This document shows positions 51,684 to 60,976 of a DNA stretch of 64,000 nt, piece by piece. This DNA is from Bacillus sp. S3 (GTDB lineage Bacteria; Bacillota; Bacilli; Bacillales; Cytobacillaceae). The notes below the pieces were generated by a model. That model saw only the letters and a program-made list of their open reading frames with translations, was not told where the DNA came from and did no database searches. A program made the translations under genes and the position numbers. The DNA lies in assembly GCF_005154805.1 (NCBI RefSeq), contig NZ_CP039727.1, positions 927,501-991,500 of the forward strand. The letters are read 5' to 3'. The first letter of the stretch is position 1, and every line of letters starts with the position of its first letter.

Positions 51684-53618
51684 ATGAAATTGAAAAAACG
51701 ATTGTCCTTTCTATTTCAAGAGGGGCTTCGAGAAAAGCCCCGCGGAGTTTTCTTCATCGTATTTACAATACTTGCTGTTAGCCTCTCCGTTTTTGAACTT
51801 TGGCTAGGCTCTGTAGGTAATATGAGTCCTTATGCGTATGCTGTTGCGTTTTTAACCGGCATCCTTCCTGTTTCATTTATTACAACAAGATTTTCAAAGA
51901 AGTCGACACCTGTACTTTTAACAATAGATTATATATTCGCATTTATCGTATTGGGTGCAGGACTCCATTTTATTATGAATATGGATGTGCTTTTATCAAG
52001 AATAAGCGGGGTAGATCCTCTTAGCTCGCTGGACATTATTTCTGGGCTTATTATTATTGTTGCTGTTCTGGAACTAACTCGCCGTACGCTTGGATTTGGA
52101 CTTACTTTTTTACTTCTAATTGGACTGGGTTACACTTTTTTTGGTCACTTCATCAATGGGCCATTTGGTCATCGGTTAATTACCATCGATCATTTTATTG
52201 AAGAAATGGTTTTTACAACGAATGGTATTTTTGGTGCACCTGTACAGGTGGCGGCTACTTATGCTTTCCTATTTATTATGTTTGGCCATTTCTTTCAAAA
52301 AGCGGGAGCAGGGCAATTTATCTTTGACATATGTGCTGCTTTTATGGGGAAAAAAGTAGGGGGCTTGGCTAAAGTAGCTGTAACATCAGCAGGAATATTT
52401 GGGAGCATTTCGGGGAGCCCCTCTTCCGATGTGGCAACGACGGGATCAATTAATATTCCAATGATGAAAAAGCGGGGGTATAGCCCGGTTTTTGCAGGTG
52501 CAGTTGAAGCCGCCGCTGCCACTGGTGGAACGATTCTTCCCCCTATAATGGGATCTGTAGCCTTTCTTATGGCTGAGTTTACTGGTATTAGATATGTGGA
52601 TATTGCTATAGCATCTGTATTAAGTGCTATATTGTATTACTTAGGGATTTACTTCCAAGTTCATTTTCGTTCATTAAAGTTAAATTTAGTCGGATTACCT
52701 GCAAATGAGATTCCTAGATTCAAAGACACTTTTAAGAATGGATTTTTCTATATACTTCCCGTGATCGCCTTAGTTTGGGCAATGCTTAGTGGATTTACCC
52801 CTTCCCTTGCAGCTTGTTTTGGAATTGCTGTAACTTTTGTACTAAGCTTTGTGCGTCGCAGTACTTGGATTACGTGGAGACATATTATTGATATATTTAA
52901 CGATGTGGTGTATTCGATTGCGCCATTAACTGTAGCTTGTGCAACTGCCGGAATTATCATAGGGGTAATCAATTTAACTGGAATGGCCGGGAAAATTACT
53001 TCACTTATATTCACAATGACAGGCGGAAATTTACTGTTGTCTCTGATTGTTTCAGCAGTCATTTGTATCATTCTCGGAATGGGGATGCCGACTGCCTCTG
53101 TATACGTTTTAGTAGCAGCATTAGTATCCCCTGCACTTATTCAGCTGGGATTGGATGTATTGCCAACCCATTTGTTCTTACTTTTCTTTTCAGCTTTATC
53201 TGCCATTACTCCTCCAGTTGGGGTGGCAGCGTTTACAGCCTCCGGGATTGCAAATGCGAATCCAATAGCGATAGGTTTTCAAGCTAGTAAATTAGCGTTT
53301 GTAGGTTTCCTTATCCCATTTATGTTTGTATTTCAGCCTAGCTTGCTATTACAAGGGAGCCTCCTGCAGATTGTGTTTACCGCTATTACCGCAGTTATCG
53401 GTGTATATGCTCTAGCAGCCGGGTACGAAAGTTATTTATTCAATTCTTTAAACATTTGGAAGCGGATAGCTCTTATATTCTCAGGAATAGCTATGATTTA
53501 CCCTGGCTTTATTATAAATGTTGCAGCGGGAATTGTAATCGGTGCCATTGTAATAAACGATTATCTCAACAAAAAGAAAAGTGTACTTATTAATTCCCAA
53601 GTTATTGAATTCGATTAA
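51684..53618 (+). CDS. TRAP transporter permease, fused DctQM (TAXI type)
   Basis: A 644-aa fused TRAP permease with about 16-18 membrane helices. The large-subunit signatures GSISGSPSSDVATTGSINIP, EAAAATGGTILPPIMGS and GMGMPTASVYVLVAALVSPAL are clear. It pairs with the TAXI solute receptor encoded next, with a 53-bp gap. TRAP transporters import carboxylates with a sodium or proton gradient; this one likely serves the pathway substrate. The ATG follows GATAGGAGTG. Confidence 0.9.
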   Translation: MKLKKRLSFLFQEGLREKPRGVFFIVFTILAVSLSVFELWLGSVGNMSPYAYAVAFLTGILPVSFITTRFSKKSTPVLLTIDYIFAFIVLGAGLHFIMNMDVLLSRISGVDPLSSLDIISGLIIIVAVLELTRRTLGFGLTFLLLIGLGYTFFGHFINGPFGHRLITIDHFIEEMVFTTNGIFGAPVQVAATYAFLFIMFGHFFQKAGAGQFIFDICAAFMGKKVGGLAKVAVTSAGIFGSISGSPSSDVATTGSINIPMMKKRGYSPVFAGAVEAAAATGGTILPPIMGSVAFLMAEFTGIRYVDIAIASVLSAILYYLGIYFQVHFRSLKLNLVGLPANEIPRFKDTFKNGFFYILPVIALVWAMLSGFTPSLAACFGIAVTFVLSFVRRSTWITWRHIIDIFNDVVYSIAPLTVACATAGIIIGVINLTGMAGKITSLIFTMTGGNLLLSLIVSAVICIILGMGMPTASVYVLVAALVSPALIQLGLDVLPTHLFLLFFSALSAITPPVGVAAFTASGIANANPIAIGFQASKLAFVGFLIPFMFVFQPSLLLQGSLLQIVFTAITAVIGVYALAAGYESYLFNSLNIWKRIALIFSGIAMIYPGFIINVAAGIVIGAIVINDYLNKKKSVLINSQVIEFD

Positions 53619-53671
53619 TTCAATAAGCATGCATCGTTCATCTAATAAAAAATTTAGGGGGGAACCTTAGT

Positions 53672-54718
53672 ATGAAAAAGAAAGCGTTTATTGTGTTTCT
53701 ATTACTAACAACTTTGTTATTGGCATCATGTGGTCAACAAGAAAAAGCTTCAACTAAAGAAGAAAGGACAAAGACAGAGACAAAGACTGAGACAAAGACA
53801 GCTCCACTATCATTGACGATGGCTGGAGGATCGGCAGGAGGATTCTGGTCATTAATTGGGGAAGGTGTCGGGAGTATCCTGCGTAAATCGAATCCTGGGA
53901 CACAGTTCAGCTACGAAACCGGCAATGGAGTAAAAAATGTAATATCCGTCTCTTCAGGACAAGTGCCACTTGGGATTGCTTTTAATTTCGAAGTGAAGGC
54001 GGGATTAGAAGGAGAGGAACCTTTTAAAAGCAAAGTTGATCAGGTCTCTGCATTAATTAATTTGTACGACAATGCGCCACTTCAGATTGCGATAACGAAA
54101 GACTTTGCCGATAAATACGGAATTGCATCCATGGAGGATATTGCTGAGAAAAAGCCGCCGATCCGTATTGGTGTCAACCAGCGAGGTAATATGGTGGAAA
54201 AAGTAAATAAATACGTTTTCGAATCATATGGCATCAGCTATGATGACATTAAGAAGTGGGGCGGAGAAGTATACTATGAGGCATGGAAACCTAGTGCGGA
54301 ACAAATGAAAGACAATAAATTAGATTGGACAGGTGATCCTGTGTTTGCACCGGATGCCACATTAATGGAATTATCAGCTACTAAAGATATTCTTTTACTA
54401 CCAATCAATGAAAAGGCTCAAAAATTGTTAAATGAAAAAATGGGTACCCCTCCAAGTATTCTTAAGGGAGGCACTTATAAATTTCAGCCAAACGATATAA
54501 ATACTGTTAACGCAGGTGCGATGGTAATGGTAGATCCAAATATGACTGAAGAAGAGGCATACACGATTACAAAAACTCTAGTCGAAAACATTGATAGTAT
54601 CCGAGCACTTCACAAGGATTTAGAAAGTCTTACCCCGGAAAAGATGGTTAATGTAGCACCAGCTAAATTGCACCCAGGAGCAGCAAAGTATTTTAAAGAG
54701 ATAGGTATCTTGAAATAG
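53672..54718 (+). CDS. TAXI-family TRAP solute-binding lipoprotein
   Basis: A 348-aa extracellular lipoprotein. The signal peptide ends in lipobox LLASC with Cys20 as lipidation site. A Thr/Lys/Glu repeat linker (KTETKTETKT) tethers the TAXI-type binding domain (TMAGGSAGGFWSLIGEGVGSILRK, VPLGIAFNFE). It captures a carboxylate-type ligand for the TRAP permease encoded just upstream. GGGGGGAAC precedes the ATG. A 12-bp stem terminator (54755-54790) follows. Confidence 0.9.
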   Translation: MKKKAFIVFLLLTTLLLASCGQQEKASTKEERTKTETKTETKTAPLSLTMAGGSAGGFWSLIGEGVGSILRKSNPGTQFSYETGNGVKNVISVSSGQVPLGIAFNFEVKAGLEGEEPFKSKVDQVSALINLYDNAPLQIAITKDFADKYGIASMEDIAEKKPPIRIGVNQRGNMVEKVNKYVFESYGISYDDIKKWGGEVYYEAWKPSAEQMKDNKLDWTGDPVFAPDATLMELSATKDILLLPINEKAQKLLNEKMGTPPSILKGGTYKFQPNDINTVNAGAMVMVDPNMTEEEAYTITKTLVENIDSIRALHKDLESLTPEKMVNVAPAKLHPGAAKYFKEIGILK

Positions 54719-54754
54719 GAGCTCTTTGTAAATTGAAGGAGCAATAGTGTTATG

Positions 54755-54790
54755 GTCTGCCAAGAGTAAATAATGTTGCTCTTGGCAGAC
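54755..54790 (+). terminator. Terminator after the TAXI gene
   Basis: A perfect 12-bp stem GTCTGCCAAGAG/CTCTTGGCAGAC (54755-54766 with 54779-54790). A related TCTGCCAAGGG hairpin occurs at 61994-62022. Confidence 0.55.
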
Positions 54791-54851
54791 TTCATAAAGA
54801 AAGCCTATGTCTATTAAGACACTTTATTAAAAAGACAGTTGTAAAAATGTG

Positions 54852-54880
54852 TTGAAAATTCGGAATGTTTAATTTATGAT
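54852..54880 (+). promoter_or_regulatory. Sigma-A promoter of the coxG2-coxM-coxS operon
   Basis: TTGAAA (54852-54857), a 17-bp spacer and TATGAT (54875-54880), duplicated from (or to) 50432-50460 together with about 25 bp downstream. Confidence 0.7.
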
Positions 54881-54939
54881 ATATTTATCAAGTTATTCAC
54901 AGTGTAAAAGAAATTAAAGTAATAACGTAATCAAATTGT

Positions 54940-54959
54940 GTTAGTTAGTGCTAACTAGC
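54940..54959. promoter_or_regulatory. Island operator 5
   Basis: GTTAGTT-AGTGCT-AACTAGC, one mismatch in the right arm, about 60 bp downstream of the -10 box and 38 bp before coxG2. Confidence 0.7.
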
Positions 54960-54997
54960 TAATGGTGAAGCATTGGTAAAATTGGGAGGAATAATGT

Positions 54998-55450
54998 ATG
55001 GAATTAAAAGGAAAAACGGAATTTAAACAGCCAGTTGAAGTGATTTGGAATGCATTGCATGATCCGGAAATTCTAAAAGAAATCATCCCAGGTTGTAAAG
55101 AATTGAAACTAGTTAGTGAAAACGAATATGAGGTAAGCATGAAACTGGGTGTAGCGGCTGTTAAAGGTGAATATAGCGGGAAAGTAAAGCTGGAGGAAAA
55201 GGAAAAATATCATTATTATATTTTTAATGCGGAGGGAAGTGGATCGCCAGGGCATGTAACCGCCAAAATGGACTGCAAGCTCTATCCTACCGAAAACGGC
55301 TGTGTCCTTGAATGGAATTGCAATGCTGAAATTGGAGGAATGATTGCAAGTGTTGGGAGCCGTGTTTTATCCGGAATAGCAAAATTTATGGCAGGAAAGT
55401 TTTTCAAGGATGTGGAGAAGGTCTCTTTAAAAAACACTGTGACAAACTAA
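54998..55450 (+). CDS. CoxG-like SRPBCC protein, copy 2
   Basis: A 150-aa SRPBCC protein, nearly a twin of the one at 51079 (about 21 differences by eye, clustered at residues 34-45 and 60-68, surface-type changes). It directly precedes the hydroxylase FAD and FeS subunit genes, as coxG does in molybdenum-hydroxylase operons. ATG 54998 follows GGGAGGA by 7 nt; an out-of-frame ATG at 54994 overlaps it. Both the gene and its promoter block are duplicated. Confidence 0.87.
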   Translation: MELKGKTEFKQPVEVIWNALHDPEILKEIIPGCKELKLVSENEYEVSMKLGVAAVKGEYSGKVKLEEKEKYHYYIFNAEGSGSPGHVTAKMDCKLYPTENGCVLEWNCNAEIGGMIASVGSRVLSGIAKFMAGKFFKDVEKVSLKNTVTN

Positions 55451-55483
55451 AATCCATCTGATTTTCCTAATGGAGGTTAAAAA

Positions 55484-56365
55484 ATGAAACCGGCGAAATT
55501 TAATTATTTACGACCAACAACGATAGAAGAAGCCATTCGATTACTAGAGGAGTATGGGGAGGATGCTAAAATCATATCAGGAGGGCAGAGCTTAATTCCT
55601 GTATTAAATATGAGGTTATCTACACCTAAATATTTAATAGATGTCAGCCGCATAAAAGATTTAAATTATATTAAAAAAGACGGGCCATTCCTAGCGATTG
55701 GTGCCCTAACAAGGCATTATGAGGTGGAAGAATCCGAGTTAGTTCGTAAATATTGTCCATTATTATCTGAAGGCATGAAAAATGTAGGGCATCCTCAAAT
55801 TCGAAGTCGCGGCACCATAGGAGGAAGTATCGCCCATGCTGATCCATCGGCAGAGCTGCCTTGTATTATAAGTGCGTTACGGGGAGAAGTAGTCATTATC
55901 GGTCCAGACGGCGAAAGAACAGTACCTACAGAGGAATTTTTCCTTACCTATCTTCTGACCTCTTTGGAACCAACAGAACTAGTGAAAGAGATAAGGTTTC
56001 CTATAATAAACGAAAATGATGGATCCGCTTTCGTTGAAATCACTAGACGACATGGTGATTTTGCCCTTGTTGAAGTAGCAGCAGTTGTTGGACTTGATGA
56101 AGAAGGCCACTTTTCTTCTGTGCGACTAGCTGTTGGCGGGGTTGGGCCAACACCAGTTGTTTTAGAAGAAATTGAAGACTTTTTGAATGGGAAAGAACCG
56201 AAAGAGGATGTCATCACTGAGGCTGTTAGTTCTATGGAAAATTATCTGGATCCCGAAAGTGATTTGCACTCATCTAGAGAGTACCGGATTCACTTAGCTT
56301 CCGTCTTAACAAAGAAAGCATTACTGACGGCGATAAATAGAGTACCTAAGGGGATGGTAAGATGA
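55484..56365 (+). CDS. Molybdenum hydroxylase FAD-binding subunit (CoxM/XdhB type)
   Basis: A 293-aa medium subunit. The FAD-binding motifs AKIISGGQSLIPVLNMRL and TIGGSIAHADPSAELP are intact, and a CO-dehydrogenase-flavoprotein C-terminal domain follows. It passes electrons from the Fe-S subunit to an acceptor such as NAD or a quinone. The stop overlaps the start of the 2Fe-2S gene (ATGA), so they are translationally coupled. The ATG follows TGGAGG. Confidence 0.92.
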   Translation: MKPAKFNYLRPTTIEEAIRLLEEYGEDAKIISGGQSLIPVLNMRLSTPKYLIDVSRIKDLNYIKKDGPFLAIGALTRHYEVEESELVRKYCPLLSEGMKNVGHPQIRSRGTIGGSIAHADPSAELPCIISALRGEVVIIGPDGERTVPTEEFFLTYLLTSLEPTELVKEIRFPIINENDGSAFVEITRRHGDFALVEVAAVVGLDEEGHFSSVRLAVGGVGPTPVVLEEIEDFLNGKEPKEDVITEAVSSMENYLDPESDLHSSREYRIHLASVLTKKALLTAINRVPKGMVR

Positions 56366-56880
56366 CCAATGAAAAGATTGAGTTAACGGTAAATGGAATA
56401 AAAGTCACAAAAGAAGTTGAATCACGACTTTTATTGGCAGAGTTTTTACGTGAAGAATTAGATTTAACAGGTACTCATGTCGGTTGTGAACATGGAGTGT
56501 GCGGTGCATGTACTGTAAAGATGGACGGTCGAGCGGTTCGTGCCTGCTTAGTGTTTGCGGTCCAAGCGGATGGGGCAAAAATTGAAACGGTTGAATCGCT
56601 TGCTTCCGAAGACGGAACACTTCATCCACTGCAACAGGCGTTTTCAGACAATCATGCCCTGCAATGCGGTTTTTGTACTCCAGGATTTCTAATGTCTATA
56701 GTATGTGAACTAGAGAAAAATCCATCGCCAGATGACAATGAAATAGGAGAGATGATTTCCGGAAATCTATGTAGATGTACTGGATATACCAATATAATAA
56801 AAGCGGTGAAACAATTTACGAAAGCGGAAACGGAAAATCAAAAGGGAAGGTTGGAAAAGCAGGAAGTTGCTCATTCTTGA
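56362..56880 (+). CDS. Molybdenum hydroxylase 2Fe-2S subunit (CoxS/XdhC type)
   Basis: A 172-aa small subunit with two [2Fe-2S] centres. The plant-type site has Cys42, Cys47, Cys50 and Cys62. The second site, of the xanthine-oxidase type, has Cys102, Cys105, Cys137 and Cys139 (CGFCTPGF, CRCTGY). It carries electrons from the Mo site to FAD. It starts inside the end of the FAD gene. The large subunit is not next to it; an MFS gene intervenes. Confidence 0.93.
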   Translation: MTNEKIELTVNGIKVTKEVESRLLLAEFLREELDLTGTHVGCEHGVCGACTVKMDGRAVRACLVFAVQADGAKIETVESLASEDGTLHPLQQAFSDNHALQCGFCTPGFLMSIVCELEKNPSPDDNEIGEMISGNLCRCTGYTNIIKAVKQFTKAETENQKGRLEKQEVAHS

Positions 56881-57040
56881 CTGTGGTGTTTTTTTGAAAA
56901 ATCAACTTTTGTCCATCTCTTACATAATAACTCTTCTCAGCAAAGTCTTCCTTTAATTTAGGGGTATTTTGTAAAACTTTGTAGTATATTCTCAATAGTT
57001 ACTAATCACTAGTGAATGAAATGATGAGAGGATGAAATTG

Positions 57041-58378
57041 ATGAAAGGTGTTTTAAAATCCTTTTTGAAAAAGCGATACTTAGTCCTTGTTTTACTCTGG
57101 TTTTTATATACGGTCAATTATTTAGATCGGTTAATTATTACAACCTTTCTTCCCTTTATGTCCGAGGATCTTAAGCTTACTCCAGTTCAATCAGGACAAC
57201 TTGTATCAGCATTCTTCTTTGTATATGCTCTTTGCCAAATACCATATGGTTATCTCGTTGATAAATTTGGGCCCAAAAAAATAATGGGTATTTCTATTGT
57301 TATCTTTTCTGCTGTTACCGCTATGACAGGCTCAGTTAAAAACTTCACACATTTTATGATCCTTCGATTTGGATTAGCAATAGGAGAAGCGGGATTTTAT
57401 CCAGGTGCAGCCCAAACAATTAAAAGATGGTTTCCATCTAAAGAACAGGGAATGGCAATGTCTTCTTTTTCAACAGGAAAGACTGTTGCATCGGCGATTG
57501 GGCCAGTCATACTGACTACATTATCAGTGCTTTTATTTGGTGGAGCTTGGCGGCCGGTTTTTTACTTGCTTGCCATTCCGGGTATTCTTGGAGTCGTGAT
57601 ATTGTGGGTATTTTTGCAGAATTCACCTGAGGAAATCAAAAGTAACAAGAAAGATCTAAAAAAGGTTAAAACAGAACTATCAAAGGTTCATACTGTAGAA
57701 GGTTTAAATGATAAGAGTAAAAAAGTAAACTCTAGTATCTTTTTGAAGGACAGCTATTTTTACCTATATTCCATTATTCAATTCTGTCAGCTAGCCGTGT
57801 ACTGGGGATGTACCACATGGTTAACCTCATTCTTAGTTAAGCAGCATGGGATGGATATAGGGAAAATGGGAATCATTGCTTCATTACCTTATATTGTTTC
57901 TATTTTTTCTATGATGCTTGGCGGATGGTTAATGGATAAGGTTTTTCATCGTATGAAGCCTATTGCTTTAATTGCCTACTTATCTCTTGTACCATTACTC
58001 TTAATAATTGGGCGGGTTGATAAAGGTAATATCTCTCTGCTCCTGCCTTTATTGTTACTCATTGGCTTTTTTATCAGCTTTAATATTGGTGCTTCATTAG
58101 CCTCTTTACAAAACAGATATCCAAAAGAAGTACTTGGAAAGGCTATAGGGATATCAAATACAGCTGGACAATTCGGATCTTTTATTTCACCGATTATTGC
58201 GGGATACTTAGTAATAGTTAATGCTTCTGGTTCGCAGAATTTCAATCAAGTGTTTACATTTTTAGCTTGTATTGCGGGTGCTGGTGCTTTATGTGCATTT
58301 TTCATGAAAGAACAACCACTTGAAGTTTCAGAAGTTCCAACTTGGGTAGATGAACAAACAAATCAACAGGCCCTTTAA
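57041..58378 (+). CDS. MFS transporter, ACS type
   Basis: A 445-aa 12-helix carrier of the anion:cation symporter family (YTVNYLDRLIITTFLPFM, GYLVDKFGPKKIMG, FGLAIGEAGFYPGAAQTIKRWF). Relatives import phthalate, sugar acids or aromatic acids. It sits between the hydroxylase small and large subunit genes, so it probably carries the hydroxylase substrate. ATG 57041 lies 9 nt after GAGAGG, whereas ATG 57032 abuts it. Confidence 0.85.
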   Translation: MKGVLKSFLKKRYLVLVLLWFLYTVNYLDRLIITTFLPFMSEDLKLTPVQSGQLVSAFFFVYALCQIPYGYLVDKFGPKKIMGISIVIFSAVTAMTGSVKNFTHFMILRFGLAIGEAGFYPGAAQTIKRWFPSKEQGMAMSSFSTGKTVASAIGPVILTTLSVLLFGGAWRPVFYLLAIPGILGVVILWVFLQNSPEEIKSNKKDLKKVKTELSKVHTVEGLNDKSKKVNSSIFLKDSYFYLYSIIQFCQLAVYWGCTTWLTSFLVKQHGMDIGKMGIIASLPYIVSIFSMMLGGWLMDKVFHRMKPIALIAYLSLVPLLLIIGRVDKGNISLLLPLLLLIGFFISFNIGASLASLQNRYPKEVLGKAIGISNTAGQFGSFISPIIAGYLVIVNASGSQNFNQVFTFLACIAGAGALCAFFMKEQPLEVSEVPTWVDEQTNQQAL

Positions 58379-58402
58379 CCACTAGCAAGGAGGGACAGAA
58401 AG

Positions 58403-58431
58403 TTGACATCAATAATATGAATTGATATATT
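58403..58431 (+). promoter_or_regulatory. Sigma-A promoter of the hydroxylase large-subunit operon
   Basis: TTGACA (58403-58408), a 17-bp spacer and TATATT (58426-58431), about 75 bp before operator 6. Confidence 0.6.
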
Positions 58432-58506
58432 CAATATACAGAATATTTAGAAAATATATCATTTAAAGTGTTCAAAACCATCACGTAAGATATTGTTTGG
58501 TTGTAT

Positions 58507-58526
58507 GTTGGTTATTAATAACTAAC
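58507..58526. promoter_or_regulatory. Island operator 6
   Basis: GTTGGTT-ATTAAT-AACTAAC, one mismatch in the left arm. It extends to 10-bp arms with one mismatch, and lies 34 bp before the large-subunit start. Confidence 0.65.
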
Positions 58527-58559
58527 ATGCAGTCAGGAGTAACTGTAAAGGCAGGGATT

Positions 58560-60923
58560 ATGATGGAAATTACAGTGAAGACAGATGAAAACAAGTATAT
58601 TGGCAGGGCAATCAAACGACGTGAAGATCATCGGCTACTAACTGGTAAGGGAGAATATCTGGACGATATTAAACTATTAAATTTGCATCATGTGGCATTT
58701 TTAAGATCCCCTTATGCACATGCAAAAATAATAAATATTGACACCTCAAGAGCGTTAGATGTTGAAGGCGTTGTAACGGTTTTTACAGGAAAAGAGCTTT
58801 ATAACGATGTAAGTATCATGCCGATTATGTCCAATGTTTATCCAGGAGTTAAAAAACGTGAAAATCCTATTTTAAAGCCTCAAACTCAACGGGCCCTTGC
58901 ATATGATAAAGTTTGTTTTGTTGGAGAAGCAATAGCTGCGGTAATTGCAACTTCAAGGGCCATTGCTGAAGATGCATTGGAATTAATAGAAATAGAGTAT
59001 GAGCCCCTTCCGGCAGTTGTAGATCCAGAGAAGGCAGTCTCTAAAGGTACTGAGTTATTACATGAGGACTGGGGAGATAATGTTGCTGTCTCCTATAAAG
59101 TGGAAGCCGGAAATGCTAGTGAAGCTATTAAGAAGGCAGATTTTGTTATAAAGGAATCTTTTAAGATTAATAGACAAAGCCCGAACCCAATGGAAACTCG
59201 TGGAGTCATTTCAAAATGGGATGAAAATTCTCAATCACTAACAGTTTGGAGTTCAACCCAAATGCCACATTTGCTAAGGTCTCATATTTCAAAAACGATT
59301 GGGATGGCAGAAACAAATATTCGTGTGATTGCGCCTAACGTTGGCGGAGGATTTGGTGGTAAAGCCCTGATCTATCCGGAGGAAATAGCGATGTCGTATT
59401 TTACAACAAGATTAAATATTCCACTAAAATGGACGGAAGATCGTTTGGAACATATGAAAAGTGCCGCACATGCAAGGGATCAGCATCATGAGGTAGAAGT
59501 TGGCTTCATGAAGGACGGGAGAATTGTTGGATTGCGTGACGAACTAATCCTTGACACGGGGGCACATAGTTTATATGGGGTTAACTCGACTTATAATACA
59601 GCATCCCATTTGCCTGGCCCGTATCGAATCGTAAACTATGAATGTGATGCAAAAGTGGCTGTGACAAATAAAACCCCATGTTCTCAATACAGGGGAGCTG
59701 GCCGTCCAGAAGCAGTGTTCGTAATGGATAGAATTATAGATATGGTGGCTAAAAAGTTAAACTTGGAACCCGTCGAGGTTCGGAGAATAAACCTTATTAC
59801 GATAAATGAAATGCCATTTGACACTGGCCGGATTTATAAGGATGGGGAACCTTTAGTGTATGATTCCGGCGATTATCTCGCTTGCTTTGAAGAAGCAGTG
59901 AAAGCCATAAAATATGATGAATTCCGGGAAAAGCAAAAAAAGGCGTTATTGAATGGTAAATATTTAGGGATAGGTTTTTCTGCTTACGTAGAGGGAACTG
60001 GTCAAGGGCCCCATGATGGCTGCCGAATAGAAATTGATCCAACTGGAGCAATTGTTTGTAAGGTTAGTTCGGCAGATCAAGGTCAAGGACATAAAACAAC
60101 CTGGGCTCAAATATGTGCGGAAACTTTAGGCATTAATATAGAGGATGTCCAAGTGGTTATAGGGGATACCGGTGCGATTCCATATGGAAGCGGCACGTAT
60201 GGAAGTAGAAGTACAGTTGTTAGTGGCAGTGCTGTTTTGAATGCGGCAAAAGAAATCCGGACAAAATCTTTGAAAATTGCTTCGGTTTTACTGGAAGTGC
60301 CAACGATTGAATTGGAAGTTGAAAATGGAAGAGTATTTCATCGAGAAGATCAATCCCGTGGATATACTTACGCCGAACTGGCAGATTGGGTAAAACCAAA
60401 TAAACTACCTGCCAAATTTGCGGATATTGAACCAGGATTACGTGTAGAGAAATATTTTATTCCGGAGACGGTAACCTATTCAAACGGAGTCCATGCTGCC
60501 ATAGTAGAAGTAGATATTGAAACGGGTAAAGTTGAAATCTTAGATTATGTTGTTTCTCATGATGCTGGTAAAATTATTAATCCGCTCATAGCTGATGGTC
60601 AATTAATGGGAGGTGTTGCTCAAGGAATCGGCGGAGCCATTTATGAAGAGATTATCTATGATAAAAACGGTCAACTTTTAACGGGGACTTATATGGATTA
60701 TCTTTTACCAACTGCCAGTGAAGTACCTGAAATTAAAGCTATTCATATGGAGTCTGCCAGCCCAAGAAATCCACTTGGTGTAAAAGGACTGGGGGAAGGT
60801 GGAACAATATCGCCTGCAGCCGTTTTAGCCAATGCAATTGAAGATGCATTACTTCCATTCGAAATAAAAATTAATAAATTACCGTTATCACCTAATTATC
60901 TTTGGTCACTAATGAATGATTAG
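58560..60923 (+). CDS. Molybdenum hydroxylase large (Mo-binding) subunit
   Basis: A 787-aa Mo-cofactor subunit of the xanthine dehydrogenase family. The cofactor-binding NVGGGFGGKALIYPEE, QYRGAGRPEAVF and the catalytic Glu in KGLGEGGTISP are intact. The CO-dehydrogenase motif AYRCSFR is absent, so it is a ring or N-heterocycle hydroxylase rather than a CO oxidiser. With the FAD and 2Fe-2S subunits upstream it forms a complete LMS enzyme. The first usable starts are ATG 58560 or 58563 behind CAGGG. The frame extends to 58497, but that part overlaps operator 6. Confidence 0.92.
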   Translation: MMEITVKTDENKYIGRAIKRREDHRLLTGKGEYLDDIKLLNLHHVAFLRSPYAHAKIINIDTSRALDVEGVVTVFTGKELYNDVSIMPIMSNVYPGVKKRENPILKPQTQRALAYDKVCFVGEAIAAVIATSRAIAEDALELIEIEYEPLPAVVDPEKAVSKGTELLHEDWGDNVAVSYKVEAGNASEAIKKADFVIKESFKINRQSPNPMETRGVISKWDENSQSLTVWSSTQMPHLLRSHISKTIGMAETNIRVIAPNVGGGFGGKALIYPEEIAMSYFTTRLNIPLKWTEDRLEHMKSAAHARDQHHEVEVGFMKDGRIVGLRDELILDTGAHSLYGVNSTYNTASHLPGPYRIVNYECDAKVAVTNKTPCSQYRGAGRPEAVFVMDRIIDMVAKKLNLEPVEVRRINLITINEMPFDTGRIYKDGEPLVYDSGDYLACFEEAVKAIKYDEFREKQKKALLNGKYLGIGFSAYVEGTGQGPHDGCRIEIDPTGAIVCKVSSADQGQGHKTTWAQICAETLGINIEDVQVVIGDTGAIPYGSGTYGSRSTVVSGSAVLNAAKEIRTKSLKIASVLLEVPTIELEVENGRVFHREDQSRGYTYAELADWVKPNKLPAKFADIEPGLRVEKYFIPETVTYSNGVHAAIVEVDIETGKVEILDYVVSHDAGKIINPLIADGQLMGGVAQGIGGAIYEEIIYDKNGQLLTGTYMDYLLPTASEVPEIKAIHMESASPRNPLGVKGLGEGGTISPAAVLANAIEDALLPFEIKINKLPLSPNYLWSLMND

Positions 60924-60976
60924 GATAACGTTAACAAAAAATTAAAACAAAAACATACCAAAGGGAGAGAGATTAT

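Noticed and set aside
57000..57025. Further island operator in front of the MFS gene
   Set aside because: The CACTAGTG palindrome there does not match the GTTAGTT/AACTAAC arms well enough.
58560..60923. Carbon monoxide dehydrogenase large subunit
   Set aside because: The overall family and the CoxG/M/S neighbours fit, but the AYRCSFR active-site loop of true CO dehydrogenase is missing and a QYRGAGRPEA loop is present, as in ring hydroxylases.
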